A DNA stretch of 64,000 nt. It comes from Prolixibacteraceae bacterium (GTDB lineage: Bacteria > Bacteroidota > Bacteroidia > Bacteroidales > Prolixibacteraceae). The stretch is taken from assembly GCA_003506435.1 (NCBI GenBank), contig DOAQ01000004.1, positions 1-64,000 on the forward strand. The letters are read 5' to 3'. The translations under genes were made by a program, and so were the position numbers. Below, in pieces: positions 1 to 9,718 of this stretch. A model generated the notes under the pieces. That model worked only from the letters and a program-made list of their open reading frames with translations, was not told the origin of the DNA and searched no databases. The first letter of the stretch is position 1, and each line of letters begins with the position of its first letter.

Positions 1-189
1 GGAGACACTTTCAAATGAAGGCTCCACTCCATTCTTCATTTCATTGCTCAATGAAATAATTTTTTGCATTGCTTCATCGTCAAGCCCATTATATGCATCT
101 TCAGGAAGTATATAACTTGGTATGTCCTGACCCTGCAACATACTAAACATGAATATGCCGACTATAATAATTAAATTCTTTTTTTTCAT
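1..189 (-). CDS. exported protein, N-terminal fragment (cut by left edge)
   Basis: An open minus-strand frame of 63 codons starts at the ATG at 189-187 and runs off the left edge without a stop. The first ~20 residues (MKKKNLIIIVGIFMFSMLQG) look like a signal peptide, followed by a polar stretch with the segment IPSYILPEDAYNGLDDEAM. I do not recognise the family. It lies 212 bp downstream of susD in the same direction, where polysaccharide-utilisation operons usually encode a surface glycan-binding protein or a secreted carbohydrate-active enzyme. That role is inference from position only. Confidence 0.6.
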   Translation of the reverse strand, partial: MKKKNLIIIVGIFMFSMLQGQDIPSYILPEDAYNGLDDEAMQKIISLSNEMKNGVEPSFESVS

Positions 190-225
190 TTATTTATTTA
201 TTTAAAAAATTAATTGTTTTATAAA

Positions 226-258
226 GAACCGACCGATATTTGAACAACCAGTCGGTTC
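226..258 (-). terminator. weak inverted repeat after susD
   Basis: GAACCGAC (226-233) and GTCGGTTC (251-258) form a perfect 8-bp inverted repeat with a 17-nt loop, downstream of susD on the minus strand and followed on that strand by the AT-rich TTTATAAAACAATT. It could be a weak terminator or an RNA-stabilising hairpin between susD and the next gene. There is no clean U-tract. Confidence 0.3.
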
Positions 259-401
259 TATAAGAATGCTTCAACTATAAAAAATAACGGGAATAAAAAT
301 TATCTGCCCCTGCAAACCGCTTCCGGTAGGTCTACTCCCATCACTTACATAGCATCAACTTTCAATAAAGAAAAGAACTCATTGTCCGTTGTTCGCGACA
401 C

Positions 402-2129
402 TCAATATCCTGGGTTTTGTGTCATGTTACTGTTAACTTTAATTTCTGTAGAAGGAATAGGCCACAGATATTGTTTAGAAGAGTCGAATTTCTGTATAGC
501 TAATAATTTTATTAAACCGGCATTATACATTGCTGAAAAATCGGCAACTCCATCTTCATCAATGGGTGGAATGCCTGGGAAAAACCATAATCCTGGTTTA
601 ACAACATTATTTCTTAGGGCTGCAACATCAAGTAACCCGTAAATTGGTTGATTCAATACTTTTTCCGCCTGCTTCCAACGAATAATGTCATAATACCTGC
701 GGGCTTCAAATGCGAATTCCATACGGCGTTCAAGTCGTACTATTTTTCTTAGTTTACTTTGGTCAGTAACAGTGATAACCGGATACTGAATACCGGTATT
801 ATTATATGCACGTGTTCTAACCTGATTCATAGCATCTAAAACAGATTGGTTAATTTCTCCCAACTCGATTTTTGCCTCAGCATACATCAATAAAACATCA
901 GCATATCGTAACACTATGTCATCAACGTCTACTAGAAGAGAATTAGACCAACCTCCTTCTGTAATTCCTTTTTTCCACATTAATCCATTAAATGTAGCAT
1001 ATTGATCACTTCCTTTTGATTCTTTATTTTTAACATATGCGCCTGTCAAATAATTTAATGTTGTCAATGAATCAGGATGAGGTTCGTACTTATATCCTAG
1101 ATGACGAGTACCAAACTCAACAATTGTTGCAGTACATCTTGGATCCCTATTTCTGAACGGATTATGTGGGTTATATAATGGAGACTCATCTATCGGCAAG
1201 CCGTCAGTACACAGAAAGGAACATAATAATTGCCATGAAGGCTGCACATAATCGGTGTGTCCAGCATTTCTTGTCATGGCTTGGCTTGTCCTTCTTGTCG
1301 ACATACAATATCCTAGTGCTGCAGACCGGGGAACTGCAAAGATTGTTTCAATGGAATTCTTTTTACTCGTTACGTCCCAAAAACTTGGAAGAAGCTGGTA
1401 TACTCCAAGATCCATACATGCTTTTGCTGCATCACGGGCAACTGTCCAGTCACCCATATACAAGGCAATTCGAGCCTTAAATCCCAGAACAGCACCTTTC
1501 GTCATATATTTTAAATCTGAACTACCGTATGAGACAGGAAGAATTGAAGCAGCATAATTATAATCGCTATAAATTGAATCTAAAACTGATTTTTTAGTAG
1601 TTCTGGATAAATTTAGTGATTCTTCTATAGTTAATTCCTTTGTATAAAAAGGGACGTCTCCAAAAAAGAAAATTAATTTAGAATATTGATATGCCCTGGC
1701 AAATCTTGCTAAAGCACAATACTTTTTTAGGGTTTCTTCGTTTATTTCAGATGATAGGTCTTCAAGTTTCGACAAAATAATATTAGCATTTGCAATACAA
1801 ACATATGCTATATTCCATTGTCGATTAACAATATCTGCTTGACTATTAATCGTTCCACCTGCTATTACCGATAAATTTGTTCTGCATGTCCAGTCATCCG
1901 TCCAACTATCCGTCCATTCAGCTTTATCTTGAGTTATATTAGATAACTTGTCATCATAGTCATTTGTATTCCAGAATCCATTGTTGTAGAGATGATTTAT
2001 AGCCATCTCAATACCTTCTTTATTTGTATACCAATTTTCGGATGAGGCTTCGGACAGAGGATTTAAATCCAGACTATTACATGAAAAGAAAATAATCCCT
2101 ATTAGTAAAAATATTATCTTGTTCTTCAT
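402..2129 (-). CDS. SusD/RagB-family outer-membrane lipoprotein
   Basis: 575 residues. The N-terminus MKNKIIFLLIGIIFFSC ends in a lipobox-like FFSC, so the mature protein should be a surface lipoprotein anchored at that Cys. The body has the usual SusD layout: an early segment with LNPLSEASSENWYT, TPR-like helices, and a C-terminal part with VRTRAYNNTG, RLERRMEFAFEARRYYDIIRWK and a closing PIPSTEIKVN.MTQNPGY. SusD proteins cap the SusC channel and hand over oligosaccharides. The gene starts 5 bp after the susC stop, so the two are certainly cotranscribed. The substrate cannot be told from the sequence because no enzyme gene is in view. Confidence 0.95.
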   Translation of the reverse strand: MKNKIIFLLIGIIFFSCNSLDLNPLSEASSENWYTNKEGIEMAINHLYNNGFWNTNDYDDKLSNITQDKAEWTDSWTDDWTCRTNLSVIAGGTINSQADIVNRQWNIAYVCIANANIILSKLEDLSSEINEETLKKYCALARFARAYQYSKLIFFFGDVPFYTKELTIEESLNLSRTTKKSVLDSIYSDYNYAASILPVSYGSSDLKYMTKGAVLGFKARIALYMGDWTVARDAAKACMDLGVYQLLPSFWDVTSKKNSIETIFAVPRSAALGYCMSTRRTSQAMTRNAGHTDYVQPSWQLLCSFLCTDGLPIDESPLYNPHNPFRNRDPRCTATIVEFGTRHLGYKYEPHPDSLTTLNYLTGAYVKNKESKGSDQYATFNGLMWKKGITEGGWSNSLLVDVDDIVLRYADVLLMYAEAKIELGEINQSVLDAMNQVRTRAYNNTGIQYPVITVTDQSKLRKIVRLERRMEFAFEARRYYDIIRWKQAEKVLNQPIYGLLDVAALRNNVVKPGLWFFPGIPPIDEDGVADFSAMYNAGLIKLLAIQKFDSSKQYLWPIPSTEIKVNSNMTQNPGY

Positions 2130-2134
2130 AACTA

Positions 2135-5100
2135 TTAAAAATTAATTGAAACTCCAAAAACAAAAGATTTTGTAATAAAATAATCACTTCCTTCAGGATC
2201 ATAACCTTTAGAGAAATTATCAATACTAAACAAATCAGAGATACTGGCATATAGTCTGGTTCTCTGTATTTGAATTCTATCAGTGATACGGGAAGGGATA
2301 GTATATCCCAGGGTTATATTTTTTAGCCTGAAATAAGCACCATTGAATAGCCAATAATCAGAAGTATAATAATTATTCGAACTGCCGGAAACAAGCCCAA
2401 CACCTGATAATCGGGGATATTTTGCTTTCAAATTTTGTTCTTCTGAATTATATTTACTCCAATAATTTCCTTCAAGAATATTTTGAACTTGAAACCAATC
2501 CCCACCAAAAGGTATTACCATACTCGTCAGGATATATGAATTCTGTTTACCTATTCCCTGGAAACTCATTGAAAAATCGAGATTTTTATATCCCAGTTGA
2601 ATATTTCCTCCATATAAATAATGGGGAAGAGATCCCCCCAGTAAAACCCGGTCATATTCAGAGGATATAATTCCATCGGGGACTCCGTTGGGACCACTAA
2701 TATCCGTATATTTAATATCACCCATAGAAACAGTATTACTTACTTTTATAGAGTTATCAACTTCCTCCTGCGTTTGGAATAACCCTTCCGTTTTATACCC
2801 ATACCATTCGTTATATTCACTTCCCTTATATTTCACTTGGTAATCAAGAAATTCTGTTCCTCCCAAATCACCCATTACCGATTTAAAATCAGATAAGTTA
2901 AATGCCACGGAATATTTTATTTGTCCGATATTATCGTTCCATCCTAACTCAAGTTCCCAACCGGTTGTATGCATTTTCCCCGTATTTTGATATGGATTAT
3001 CAAAACCAATATAATTCGGTATTTCGAGTTTCAATAACATATCCTTTGTCATTTTTTTATAATAATCACCGGTAAATCTTAACCTGTTATTAAAAAAATT
3101 GGCATCTATCCCAAAATCGTATGATTCAGTTGTTTCCCATGAGATATCTTTTATTGCATAGCCACTAACATAGGCTGATTGGGAAGAAAGGATATTATCT
3201 CCCTGATAAAATAACTCGTTCCCGAAACTTACGGTCGATTGATATGGATAATTTCCAATCCGTTCATTTCCAAGCATCCCATAAGATGCTCTTAGCTTTA
3301 AGAATGACAAGCATGATATATTACTTAAAAAAGGTTCTTCCGACATAATCCATCCTATTGAAGCTGAAGGGAAAAACCCCCAACGATAACTTTTATTAAA
3401 CCGGGAAGATCCATCATAACGGGTATTTGCCTGAAAAAAATACTTGTTCTTATAGTTATACATAACACGACCAAACCAGGAACGGTATGCATATTCATAG
3501 GCAGAACCACTATCTCCTAAATAACTTATATTACTTAAATCCAAATACGGAAAGTTAGATAATTCCATATTGTCAGTAGAAGCTTTGAGTACTTCATAAA
3601 AGGAATAATAATTTTCAAAACCTGCTAATAAATTCAAATGGTTGTCCTTAAAATCTTTTGAATAATTTGTCAAAAATTGCGTAGTGACTTGATAATTATC
3701 GACTCTGTTCTCAATTAATGATGTATTTTTAATAATATACCCTGCAACCCTATCTGGATCTTCCCAATCAGTATAAGGAACTTTCTTAGTGAATTGCTTT
3801 ATCTTATTATAATTAAATGTTGGAGAAAGTATTCCTGAAATTTTTAATCCTTTTACAGGAAAAAAATCAATCGAAATTTTTCCTCCTAATTGATTCTCCC
3901 AACTTCTTGTCTCACCTCCGTATTTTAATTTTCCATAACTATTTGCACCTGTTTTTCCTGCAGCAAGACGTCCATCAGACCAAAGCGCTGCATATATAGG
4001 AGCTGTTGCTCTTAAGCTTGAAACAGTTAACCCAAAACCGCTTGGTCGTTTATCAATTGAACGGATACAATGTAAATCAACAGATGCAGATAAATATTTA
4101 TTAATTTTTATATCATTGTTAGCTCTTGCCGTTATACGTTCGAAGGTTCGCCCATCACAAAGGGCATCTATATTGTCATATGCCATTGAAATTTTTGTCC
4201 GAATATCCTTAGCCCCTGCATTCAGACTTAATATATGGCTTTGCCGGGGAGCATAATCATTCATCAATAAATTATTCCAATCCGTATCGGGATACTTATT
4301 CGGGTTATCCGCATTCAAAGACATATAATTATCAATCAAATCCTTAGAGTATGTATTATACTCATTCCCCACGATATTCCCGTTATCATTCCATTTCATT
4401 TCATTATACATTTCCATATAACGAATGGCACCGGCATATTCAGGAACCCTGGTTGGTTTTTCAATTCCAAATTCGCAATTATAATCCAGGCTCATTTGTC
4501 CTGTTTTTGCCCGCTTAGTAGTTACCAAAATAACACCCGATGCAGCCCTGGAACCATAAATGGCTGCCGAAGCAGCATCTTTCAAGACCGAGATACTTTC
4601 AACATCGTTTGGATTAACATCATCCAGCCCCCCCGGGATACCATCTATTATAATAAGAGGATTACTATCATTAATTGTTGTAATACCTCGTATTCTTATT
4701 GTAGCAGAGACATCAGCCGCTCCACTATTTCTGGTAACCATTACCCCAGACATAGTTCCTTGTAATGCTTGTGATAATTGGGTCGTTTGCTTGTCTGCAA
4801 TTAAATCACCCTGTACAGAGGCAATTGACCCTGTAAGATCACTTTTTTTCACAGTTCCATATCCAATGGCTACCACTTCTTCAATTCCAACCGTTTCTTC
4901 TTCCATTTTTACATTAACCGAAGTTTTTCCGGCAACCGAAATTTCCTGGGTTTTCATCCCAACAAAAGAAAACACCAGAGTGGCATCGCCGGGTACATTC
5001 GAAAGAGAATAGTTCCCATCTGCATCGGTAATAATTCCCTGGGTCGTCCCTTTTACAACCACTGTTACTCCCGGAAGTGGTGAGCCGGAGGAGTCGGTAA

Positions 5101-5515
5101 CTTTACCGGAAACTGATTTCTTCTGCGAAGATATCATACCATTCATCTCTGGAGTAGACAAAACAATGATTTTGTCTTTGATGGTATAATTAACATCGGT
5201 TCCGGCAAATAATAAATTCAACACAACCTCTAATTTTTGATTGTCCGTATTTAACGAAATTTCTCTGTCAAGGTCAATATATTTGCTATTATACATAAAA
5301 TAGAAACTGCTTTGATTTTCTATTTCTGACAAAACTTCCTTAACAGTAGCTTTCTCCATTATTAGAGTATATGTTTTTGCTTGTGAATACGTTTTGTTCG
5401 CTAAAACACTCACTACAGAAAACAATAGAAAAAAGCTTGTTAGTTTCATAATTCTAAATAATTTTTTCATCCTGGGAATTTTTACCTTCCCAGTCAAATC
5501 AGTAATTTTTTTCAT
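2135..5515 (-). CDS. SusC/RagA-family TonB-dependent transporter with STN signalling domain
   Basis: 1126 residues. Order of parts: signal peptide (about 20-45), secretin/TonB short N-terminal (STN) domain (about 47-120, with KATVKEVLSEIENQSSFYFM), a carboxypeptidase-D-regulatory-like beta-sandwich (about 134-205, SGKVTDSSGSPLPGVTVVVK), a TonB-box-like EEVVAIGYGTVKK (about 212-224), plug (about 225-340) and a long beta-barrel ending in FVFGVSINF. The STN domain is the part that signals to a FecR-type anti-sigma factor, and such a gene lies just upstream. Translation may start at Met16 (5470), which leaves a more ordinary signal peptide; the longer start also reads well. Predicted role: energised import of an oligosaccharide together with SusD, doubling as the sensor for its own induction. 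Confidence 0.95.
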   Translation of the reverse strand: MKKITDLTGKVKIPRMKKLFRIMKLTSFFLLFSVVSVLANKTYSQAKTYTLIMEKATVKEVLSEIENQSSFYFMYNSKYIDLDREISLNTDNQKLEVVLNLLFAGTDVNYTIKDKIIVLSTPEMNGMISSQKKSVSGKVTDSSGSPLPGVTVVVKGTTQGIITDADGNYSLSNVPGDATLVFSFVGMKTQEISVAGKTSVNVKMEEETVGIEEVVAIGYGTVKKSDLTGSIASVQGDLIADKQTTQLSQALQGTMSGVMVTRNSGAADVSATIRIRGITTINDSNPLIIIDGIPGGLDDVNPNDVESISVLKDAASAAIYGSRAASGVILVTTKRAKTGQMSLDYNCEFGIEKPTRVPEYAGAIRYMEMYNEMKWNDNGNIVGNEYNTYSKDLIDNYMSLNADNPNKYPDTDWNNLLMNDYAPRQSHILSLNAGAKDIRTKISMAYDNIDALCDGRTFERITARANNDIKINKYLSASVDLHCIRSIDKRPSGFGLTVSSLRATAPIYAALWSDGRLAAGKTGANSYGKLKYGGETRSWENQLGGKISIDFFPVKGLKISGILSPTFNYNKIKQFTKKVPYTDWEDPDRVAGYIIKNTSLIENRVDNYQVTTQFLTNYSKDFKDNHLNLLAGFENYYSFYEVLKASTDNMELSNFPYLDLSNISYLGDSGSAYEYAYRSWFGRVMYNYKNKYFFQANTRYDGSSRFNKSYRWGFFPSASIGWIMSEEPFLSNISCLSFLKLRASYGMLGNERIGNYPYQSTVSFGNELFYQGDNILSSQSAYVSGYAIKDISWETTESYDFGIDANFFNNRLRFTGDYYKKMTKDMLLKLEIPNYIGFDNPYQNTGKMHTTGWELELGWNDNIGQIKYSVAFNLSDFKSVMGDLGGTEFLDYQVKYKGSEYNEWYGYKTEGLFQTQEEVDNSIKVSNTVSMGDIKYTDISGPNGVPDGIISSEYDRVLLGGSLPHYLYGGNIQLGYKNLDFSMSFQGIGKQNSYILTSMVIPFGGDWFQVQNILEGNYWSKYNSEEQNLKAKYPRLSGVGLVSGSSNNYYTSDYWLFNGAYFRLKNITLGYTIPSRITDRIQIQRTRLYASISDLFSIDNFSKGYDPEGSDYFITKSFVFGVSINF

Positions 5516-5806
5516 ACTTTTGTATTGATTAGTTAAAAATTATCCTGTTGCCACAGGATTGATTATTTACAATCTGCAGGGAAGTGTTGTCGCATTTCCC
5601 TGTTGTTTTTTATTAATTCATCATAGGCAAAATATTTTTCTTTATATGTAATTTCAGTTTCTGAAATTTGGTCATCAACCTTGCCAACACTTTTTTCAAT
5701 TTGTATATTCTGTTGGTTTCCGACAATCAGTTCCCGCGAAGCAGCTTAATTTCTTCGATCTAAAATCATCAATCGTAATTCTCGTAAATCGTAAATCGTA
5801 AATCAT
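5516..5806 (-). promoter_or_regulatory. susC leader / fecR-susC intergenic region with two hairpins
   Basis: This 291-bp gap between fecR and susC has no credible gene. It holds two hairpins: a perfect 7-bp stem with a TGCC loop at 5542-5559, and CAGGGAA/TTCCCTG at 5577-5583 and 5596-5602. Near the fecR stop are three tandem CGTAAAT heptamers (5783-5803). By analogy with ECF/FecR-controlled SusCD operons the sigma-dependent susC promoter should be here, but I cannot pick its boxes. The hairpins would then lie in the 5' leader. Confidence 0.4.
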
Positions 5807-6889
5807 TTACCGTCTTCTTTCAATTAGTATCTTCTGTTTTGAGTAGGTTCCATCCGGTAATTTCTCACGGGCAAGCATCCTGTACCGGACAGGTGTTGCA
5901 AGGGTCATTAAATCCAGTATTTGAGAAAGAGATTCATTGTTAAATGTGACAGTATACATACAATCGCTTAAATCACCGGTTAATTCGATATCAACATTAA
6001 ACATACGGGTTAGCTTCTCGATAACCTGAAAAATAGTTGCATCTTCAAAAAGCAGCCTCCCATCCTTCCATGCAATATATTTCTCAATGTTCCCTTTAGT
6101 ACTTGAACTTACACCTGTTTTTACATTATAATTTACATGCTGTCCCGGTACCATATACCCAAGATTTTGAGCTTTCTTATTTGTTCGGTTTTGTTCCAAA
6201 ATAACTTTGCCATTAATCAATGTTACTTCAACAATGTCATTGTCGGGATATGCCAAAACATTAAAAACAGTCCCCAATGCTTTTATATTTAATCCCCCTG
6301 TTTTAACTATAAATGGTTTTTCCGGGTTATGCGCTACATCAAAATACCCTTCTCCTGTCAGTCTTATTTCACGGGTATCGCCCGAAAAAATTTGTGGATA
6401 TTTAATCTTACTGCCATAATTCAAATGAGCTTCCGAGCCATCGGGTAATTGTACAACAGCCCTTGCATTAATGGGGGCAATAATTTCCAGCGAGTCAACT
6501 GCGAGACGGGCATACTTTGCTGATTCAGTTCTCAATTCAGAGAGAGTGTAAAACAAAAAGGAAAGTACCGGTATCAGTAAAATTGCTGCTGCTCTTACTA
6601 ACCAGGTAGCAAATAAAGATAATGATTTGCTGCCTGGTTTCTCCTGGGGAATGTCGGTATTTATTTTACCTTGAATTTTATCAAAAAGGATGATGAATTT
6701 CTCATCATCCCCCAAATAATCTTCCCCCTGATAAGTATTCCAATCGTCACTTCCCCAGGCGATACTTTCTTTACTAAACGCTTCCTTTCCAGCCCATCGG
6801 ACAATTTCTTCCAGTTCTGCCTTTGTGCAGCGGTCATTCAAAAATTTTATGATTGTATCTTTTCCCATTCTGTTCCTTAATACATTCAA
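5807..6889 (-). CDS. FecR-family anti-sigma factor
   Basis: 360 residues. A cytoplasmic N-terminal part (about 1-95, starting with a helical segment rich in FLNDRCTKAELEEIVRW) is followed by one membrane segment (about 96-116) and a periplasmic FecR domain (about 140-235: VQLPDGSEAHLNYGS, GEGYFDVAHNPEKPFIV, GTVFNV). A DUF4974 domain closes the protein (about 285-355: FEDATIFQVIEKLTRMFNVDI). The family receives a signal from the STN domain of a partner transporter and releases or activates its ECF sigma factor. It sits between the sigma gene and susC, all in one direction, so the three form a trans-envelope regulatory set. Confidence 0.93.
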   Translation of the reverse strand: MNVLRNRMGKDTIIKFLNDRCTKAELEEIVRWAGKEAFSKESIAWGSDDWNTYQGEDYLGDDEKFIILFDKIQGKINTDIPQEKPGSKSLSLFATWLVRAAAILLIPVLSFLFYTLSELRTESAKYARLAVDSLEIIAPINARAVVQLPDGSEAHLNYGSKIKYPQIFSGDTREIRLTGEGYFDVAHNPEKPFIVKTGGLNIKALGTVFNVLAYPDNDIVEVTLINGKVILEQNRTNKKAQNLGYMVPGQHVNYNVKTGVSSSTKGNIEKYIAWKDGRLLFEDATIFQVIEKLTRMFNVDIELTGDLSDCMYTVTFNNESLSQILDLMTLATPVRYRMLAREKLPDGTYSKQKILIERRR

Positions 6890-6932
6890 CTGTGTTCATG
6901 GAAAGAGGCAAATCGCCTTTAGAGAAGCGTCA

Positions 6933-6951
6933 CCCTGAATTTGTTTCAGGG
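6933..6951. repeat. short palindromic repeat (CCCTGAA/TTCAGGG)
   Basis: CCCTGAA (6933-6939), a 5-nt loop, and TTCAGGG (6945-6951) lie in the 169-bp gap between the sigma factor and fecR, within GTCACCCTGAATTTGTTTC. From memory this motif recurs between genes in many Bacteroidota; only one copy was seen in this window. It may be a dispersed repeat rather than a dedicated regulatory site. Confidence 0.4.
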
Positions 6952-7058
6952 CCTGTCACTCTATCTCGCCGTTCCAAATCCAATCTGATTTTTCAGTTTC
7001 GTAAGGTTATACGCATAACCCGGAAAATAGGAGTATGTAAAAATTGACTTTTTTTTCG

Positions 7059-7643
7059 CTATAAAAACAAATATACAAATAACGCATTAACAATCAGGCT
7101 GCTATCCATATTTGATCTTAAAAAAGCAAGAGTATTGCTTATGTGCTTCTTAACGGTGGCAACAGAAATATTCAATTTTTGGGCTATTTCTTCATGTGTC
7201 AGCCCGTCTTCCCTGCTCAATTGAAATATTTCCTTTTGTCGGGGGGTCAATTCATTCAACAGTGTATGTAATCTTTCATTCAATTCATTAAAATGAATTT
7301 CATTGGTAACATCCGGGGCATTTTCAAATTGTTGCAACGACATAAGGTGTTCCAGGTATTTTTTCTCAGTCACCCTTTTGCGGAACAGGCTTATAGTCGC
7401 ATTATAAGCAATGGTAAATAAAAACGATTCAAAAGAAGAATACACATCAATCTTAGCCCTGGCTTCCCACACTTTAATAAAAACCTCCTGAACAATTTCT
7501 TCAGCATCCGCTTCTTGTTTAATGTACCTCAAAACAAATCCATACAACCGTTTGCAATATCGTTCATAAATATTGTAAAAAGCCACTTGGTTTCCCTCAC
7601 GAAGAAGCAAAAGAAGTTCCTGATTTGATTTTGTAACTTTCAA
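7059..7643 (-). CDS. RNA polymerase ECF sigma-70 factor
   Basis: 194 residues, normal for an ECF sigma factor. Region 2 (about 24-92) contains YCKRLYGFVLRYIKQEADAEE, IVQEVFIKVWEAR and FLFTIAYNATISLFRK. Region 4 (about 128-178) holds the helix-turn-helix LTPRQKEIFQLSREDGLTHE and IAQKLNISVATVKKHISNTL. It is the first gene of the sigma/fecR/susC/susD block and is expected to drive susC transcription when the STN-FecR signal arrives. The extra C-terminal tail (SLIVNALFVYLFL) is hydrophobic, which is common in Bacteroides-type ECF factors. Confidence 0.95.
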   Translation of the reverse strand: MKVTKSNQELLLLLREGNQVAFYNIYERYCKRLYGFVLRYIKQEADAEEIVQEVFIKVWEARAKIDVYSSFESFLFTIAYNATISLFRKRVTEKKYLEHLMSLQQFENAPDVTNEIHFNELNERLHTLLNELTPRQKEIFQLSREDGLTHEEIAQKLNISVATVKKHISNTLAFLRSNMDSSLIVNALFVYLFL

Positions 7644-7985
7644 AATAGCTCAATTAGTTTTCGCTTCAAATATACTTTTTTTGAATGAACTATTCTATTC
7701 TTTGTCTGGCTCAGGGAAATCGCTTTTAGAATTTTAATTTCTGAGGAAATTTAATAAAGGAGGTTCATTGTATAAATGATGTTCCTTGTCCTCAAGCTGA
7801 ATAGTCTTTTACTTTTTTTCTTCAGCAAAAAAATAAGCAGCCCTGTTTCTTTTTCATATTCATTACATGGCAAAAATGGCATTCATATAAAGCACTATTA
7901 ATCTCAATATTAGGCACTGTTCATCAACGAACAGCCTCGGCCGTTTAGCCCGGTACGGGCGAAATATTGGTAGCCCCGGGTTAAA
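7644..7985. other. intergenic region upstream of the ECF sigma gene
   Basis: 342 bp between the sigma factor start and the left end of the IS element. I see no credible gene. The part near 7643 must hold the sigma promoter, but no clear TAnnTTTG box stands out. The part from 7940 on is GC-rich (AGCCCGGTACGGGCG and GTAGCCCCGGGTT) and is the left half of the palindrome into which the IS inserted. Confidence 0.4.
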
Positions 7986-9718
7986 CAGGCTGTGTGAAAA
8001 TTAGATTTTCAGTTTTTTTTATTTCAATTTTTCATTTTTTATTCACAGTTTCTCATATTGCTTTTTTTCTTCTCATGTTTTTTCACCTGTTCAGGTATTA
8101 TTTATGAGTATAAAAAGCTGTGTCTGTAGTAATTTTCAGGCCGTTGCCCAATTATAATTCATTATTTTGTCCTTTAATTCTGTTGTTGGGGCATAGTTCA
8201 TCAGTCGCTTTATGTTGTAAGCTGTGGTGTAGAGGTTAAACTCCGTCTGGACTTTTTCTTTGCCTGTAAGTAGAAATTGAAATTTGCCCATCAGCCATTT
8301 TATCGTCCCAAACGGGTGTTCAACAATTCCTTTCCTCTGGGCTATATTCTTCTTGGCATAATTGGTTCTTAACTTTTTTTTATACTGGTCAATTTTTTCT
8401 TGTTCAGCATTCCGTTTATAAATCCTTCCTGTTTTCGAGTTTGTACAATTGCCACGGATTGGACAACCAGCACAATCTCTACACTTGTAAACATTATAAT
8501 TGACTCCGCGTTGCCTGTAATTTTTGGAAAAAAGATAGAGTTCCTTCCCTTGCGGGCAAATGCAAACATCAGCCTCATGATCGTATGAGAATGTAAGTTC
8601 TTGCTCTTTTTCTTTTTCTCTGTTTGTTGTTTGAAGGGGGATATAACATGAAATGCCTTTTTCTTCAACATTCAGTATTTGGGATATATTGGCATAACCC
8701 TTGTCTGCTAGCACTTCTTCCGGAACAATACCAGTTTCCTCAATAGCTTTTTCAATATTGTTTTCTAACTGGTGTAAATCATTGGGATTTGTTGTTACTT
8801 GGTTGTACATGATAAAATGTCCTCTTGCTTCCACTCCGGTTTGTGCATTGTAACCTGCAAATTTGCCGTCGCGCCCTTTAACCAAAACAGCATCTGTGTC
8901 ATTAGGGGAAATTCGATTTTTACCACTGGATTCCAATATTCTGCCCACGGATTCTAATTTTATCTTTTGTGCTTCAAACTTTGCAATTTTTTCTTTGAGC
9001 TGTTTTATTTCCTCTCGGGCAATTTCAAGCGAATTTTCGCTTGAATCGTTACCTTCTAGCTGAGATAAATAATCTTCTATGGATTTGTCCATATCTTCCA
9101 GCTTATGCCGGACACCTTCAATATTTAGCATATTACGGCTTGCATAGGCTTTTATTTTTGACCCATCGAAGACAAGTGTCCTTTCTGAAGCGTATTCCTT
9201 GTCTAACAAAAACCTACGGAAGGTTTTTAGCAAATCTTTTACTAATTGTGCATTATCCCTTCGAAACTCACAAATAGTCCAATGATCGGGTTGCAGACCT
9301 TCCATCAACCAAAGCAACTCAATATTCCGACAGGTTTCCTTTTCTAGTTTCCGGCTACTGGATATTCCGTTAAAATAACCATAAACCAATAATCCCAACA
9401 TCGACACTGGCGGATAGCTTTTTCTGCCTTCTCCTTCTTTCCCTTTCCATGATTCGCGCCAGGGATTGTCGGCTATAAATTTCTTGCACAATAAATCAAT
9501 TAGCCTGACTGGATTATCCTGCAAAATCATGTTCTCGTATGAAACCATCATTATTTGTCCCCGGTAATGTCCTTCTTTAAAATGCATTTTACTAGTATTT
9601 TATTCGATTTTCAAGGTAATCAACTTATCCGAAAGAAATACAGTTCGCACCTGTTACTATTAATCAATTATTAACAAATTCCTTTTAATATCTAAACTTT
9701 AGTTTTCACACAGCCTGT
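7986..9718. mobile_element. IS1182-family insertion sequence
   Basis: Terminal inverted repeats are visible. The left end reads ACAGGCTGTGTGAAAA (7986-8001). The right end, on the opposite strand, reads the same 16 bases (9718-9703), with partial similarity for a few more bases. Length is about 1.73 kb with one transposase gene, both normal for the family. The flanks are GCCCCGGGTT on the left and AACCCGGGGC on the right, so the element sits in the centre of a palindrome. Because of that symmetry, a target duplication beyond the shared A-rich bases cannot be defined. Confidence 0.85.
8136..9587 (-). CDS. IS1182-family DDE transposase
   Basis: 483 residues with no frameshift or internal stop, so it may be active. 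The N-terminal domain (about 1-110) carries PPVSMLGLLVYGYFNGISSS and QPDHWTICEFRRDN. The likely catalytic residues are Asp141 (LVFDGSKIKAYAS), Asp295 (EEVLADKGYAN) and Glu423 (RKGIVEHPFGTIKW). A coiled-coil-like insertion (about 165-215) and a Cys cluster (Cys342, 344, 369, 372, 375, 381), probably zinc-binding, lie between the catalytic blocks. The gene fills the element bounded by the inverted repeats at 7986 and 9718. Confidence 0.95.
   Translation of the reverse strand: MHFKEGHYRGQIMMVSYENMILQDNPVRLIDLLCKKFIADNPWRESWKGKEGEGRKSYPPVSMLGLLVYGYFNGISSSRKLEKETCRNIELLWLMEGLQPDHWTICEFRRDNAQLVKDLLKTFRRFLLDKEYASERTLVFDGSKIKAYASRNMLNIEGVRHKLEDMDKSIEDYLSQLEGNDSSENSLEIAREEIKQLKEKIAKFEAQKIKLESVGRILESSGKNRISPNDTDAVLVKGRDGKFAGYNAQTGVEARGHFIMYNQVTTNPNDLHQLENNIEKAIEETGIVPEEVLADKGYANISQILNVEEKGISCYIPLQTTNREKEKEQELTFSYDHEADVCICPQGKELYLFSKNYRQRGVNYNVYKCRDCAGCPIRGNCTNSKTGRIYKRNAEQEKIDQYKKKLRTNYAKKNIAQRKGIVEHPFGTIKWLMGKFQFLLTGKEKVQTEFNLYTTAYNIKRLMNYAPTTELKDKIMNYNWATA

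Noticed and set aside
7775..7900. 41-codon frame preceded by a perfect AAAGGAGG
   Set aside because: Shine-Dalgarno motifs are not informative in this phylum, the spacing is long, and the product is low-complexity.
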